Assembly: GCA_964552325.1 (NCBI GenBank)
Contig: CAZKHA010000045.1
Coordinates: forward strand, 1 to 22,759
DNA from: CAZKCK01 sp964552325
Lineage (GTDB): Bacteria; Bacteroidota; Bacteroidia; Bacteroidales; TTA-H9
DNA length: 22,759 nucleotides
Direction: 5' to 3'
Position numbers and translations under genes: made by a program. The notes under the pieces were generated by a model that was not told the origin of the DNA, made no database searches, and saw only the letters and a program-made list of their open reading frames with translations. Of the stretch, positions 22,412-22,759 are shown one piece after another (positions within the stretch are counted from its first letter, which is position 1; the number at the start of each line of letters is the position of its first letter).

Positions 22412-22756
22412 TTACTTGATGCAAAAATCTTTAAAATATCTTAACGCATTTAATTCATAGATACAACTGCTAACCCGCGCTCTAACAGGACCTTGCTCGC
22501 AATAATGCTTCAATTGCTCTATGCTGCCAGGTTCACCTTCTGCTTCTATGAACACATGACCATTTGCCAGGTTCTTAACGTATCCGGTTAGTCCAAGCAT
22601 GTTGGCATGTTCAAGAATATAATACCTGAACCCAACACCTTGCACCTTTCCAATCACTTCAATCTCTATGGGTAAATTCCCCGCCGCTTGCGGCGAAAAC
22701 CATATCTTTGTGCATGGCACAAAGCAAATACATTCATAAATCACACAATGTTTCAC
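22412..22756 (-). CDS. Acylphosphatase, 5' end disrupted or unclear
   Basis: The domain is clear: IEIEVIGKVQGVGFRYYI with catalytic R44 and LTGYVKNLANGHVFIEAEGE with catalytic N62, numbering from the first GTG at 22756. It ends with CEQGPVRARVSSCIYE. Acylphosphatases are usually about 90 residues; here about 86 residues of real domain follow an unrelated leader. No ATG exists before the domain, the candidate GTG codons at 22756 and 22720 lie in sequence antisense to the transposase start, and the frame stays open to the window edge. I infer that an insertion removed or moved the native start, so expression is uncertain. Confidence 0.75.
   Translation of the reverse strand: MKHCVIYECICFVPCTKIWFSPQAAGNLPIEIEVIGKVQGVGFRYYILEHANMLGLTGYVKNLANGHVFIEAEGEPGSIEQLKHYCEQGPVRARVSSCIYELNALRYFKDFCIK
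22682..22695. repeat. GC-rich perfect hairpin, possible IS200/IS605 end or REP
   Basis: CGCCG-CTTG-CGGCG is a perfect short hairpin with a 4-base loop, 18 bases before the transposase ATG and much more GC-rich than its surroundings. Subterminal imperfect hairpins near each end are what IS200/IS605 transposases recognise, and REP elements near related transposases look similar. The element boundary was not resolved. Confidence 0.4.
22706..22724 (+). promoter_or_regulatory. Perfect hairpin with the transposase ATG in its loop
   Basis: CTTTGTGC-ATG-GCACAAAG: 8-base arms pair perfectly and the 3-base loop is the start codon of the adjacent reading frame. In RNA this would hide the start codon and block ribosome loading. 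Start or RBS masking by mRNA structure is known for IS200. Confidence 0.5.
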
Positions 22757-22759
22757 TGT
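22714..22759 (+). mobile_element. tnpA: Start of an IS200/IS605-family transposase gene (cut by window edge)
   Basis: The plus strand from ATG 22714 reads MAQSKYIHKSHNVSL in the 15 codons before the window ends. KYIHKSHNVS is, from memory, the N-terminus of a common Bacteroidota IS200/IS605-type Y1 transposase, which continues with a YH and PAKYRR motif beyond this window. Only 15 residues are visible, so this is a recognition call, supported by two hairpins just upstream (22682-22695 and 22706-22724). If correct, an IS lies immediately to the right, head-on to the acylphosphatase gene. Confidence 0.5.

Noticed and set aside
22703..22710. TATCTTTG on the plus strand before the transposase start, as a promoter
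   Set aside because: It lies only three bases from the ATG, so transcription would begin at or after the start codon; the match more likely reflects the hairpin arm.
1..22759. CRISPR array, prophage genes or long tandem repeats
   Set aside because: None seen on reading through both strands; the hairpins found are isolated.

Overview
The window looks like a chromosomal segment of a Bacteroidota bacterium with a type IX secretion system (T9SS). Four things point there: a PorX-type PglZ response regulator, a CotH-family protein ending in a T9SS type A sorting domain, a PorV-like outer-membrane barrel, and repeated matches to the Bacteroidota -7 promoter element TAnnTTTG placed 15-130 bases before genes. 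The genus cannot be named from the sequence alone. Function calls rest on motif and family recognition by eye; no database search was run.

Layout. Positions 1-2211 (minus strand): an HD phosphohydrolase, then a peroxide-type Fur regulator and dps, with a perfect palindromic Fur/PerR-like box upstream of the regulator. Positions 2587-5332 (plus): pdxJ, then prfA-pyrF, core housekeeping genes. Positions 5516-7683 (minus): a small, visibly AT-richer operon of a cytochrome b561-like protein, a small secreted protein and a cation diffusion facilitator with a Cys4 tail, read from a good promoter near 7850 with a 130-base leader. Positions 8103-15136: a cell-surface/T9SS block, with the CotH-like cargo protein (minus) divergent from a PorV-like barrel plus helix-hairpin-helix barrel pair (plus), followed by porX and a strong terminator. 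Positions 15415-17299 (minus): a two-gene AbiE-type toxin-antitoxin module with an elaborate symmetric operator. Positions 17541-17711: tRNA-Glu(TTC) with promoter and terminator. Positions 17804-22073: a DUF2779/Cas4-like nuclease-fold protein, a lipoprotein, a PolB-type 3'-5' exonuclease, and mnmD with a Nudix gene. Positions 22070-22756 (minus): two acylphosphatase-family genes, one with active-site changes. At the right edge an IS200/IS605-like transposase seems to begin, with its ATG in the loop of a perfect hairpin, abutting the 5' end of the second acylphosphatase gene.

How the parts work together. PerR-Dps is an oxidative stress/iron storage pair. The CotH-like protein should leave the cell through the T9SS, which PorX regulates in related bacteria; the PorV-like/HHH pair is an outer-membrane unit of unknown job. 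The AbiE module next to a tRNA gene and the IS at the right edge are the clearest accessory elements. No CRISPR array, prophage or rRNA was seen. The best candidates for something new are the barrel with a ComEA-like DNA-binding domain, the four-half-site AbiE operator wrapped round its promoter, and the hairpin-buried transposase start.
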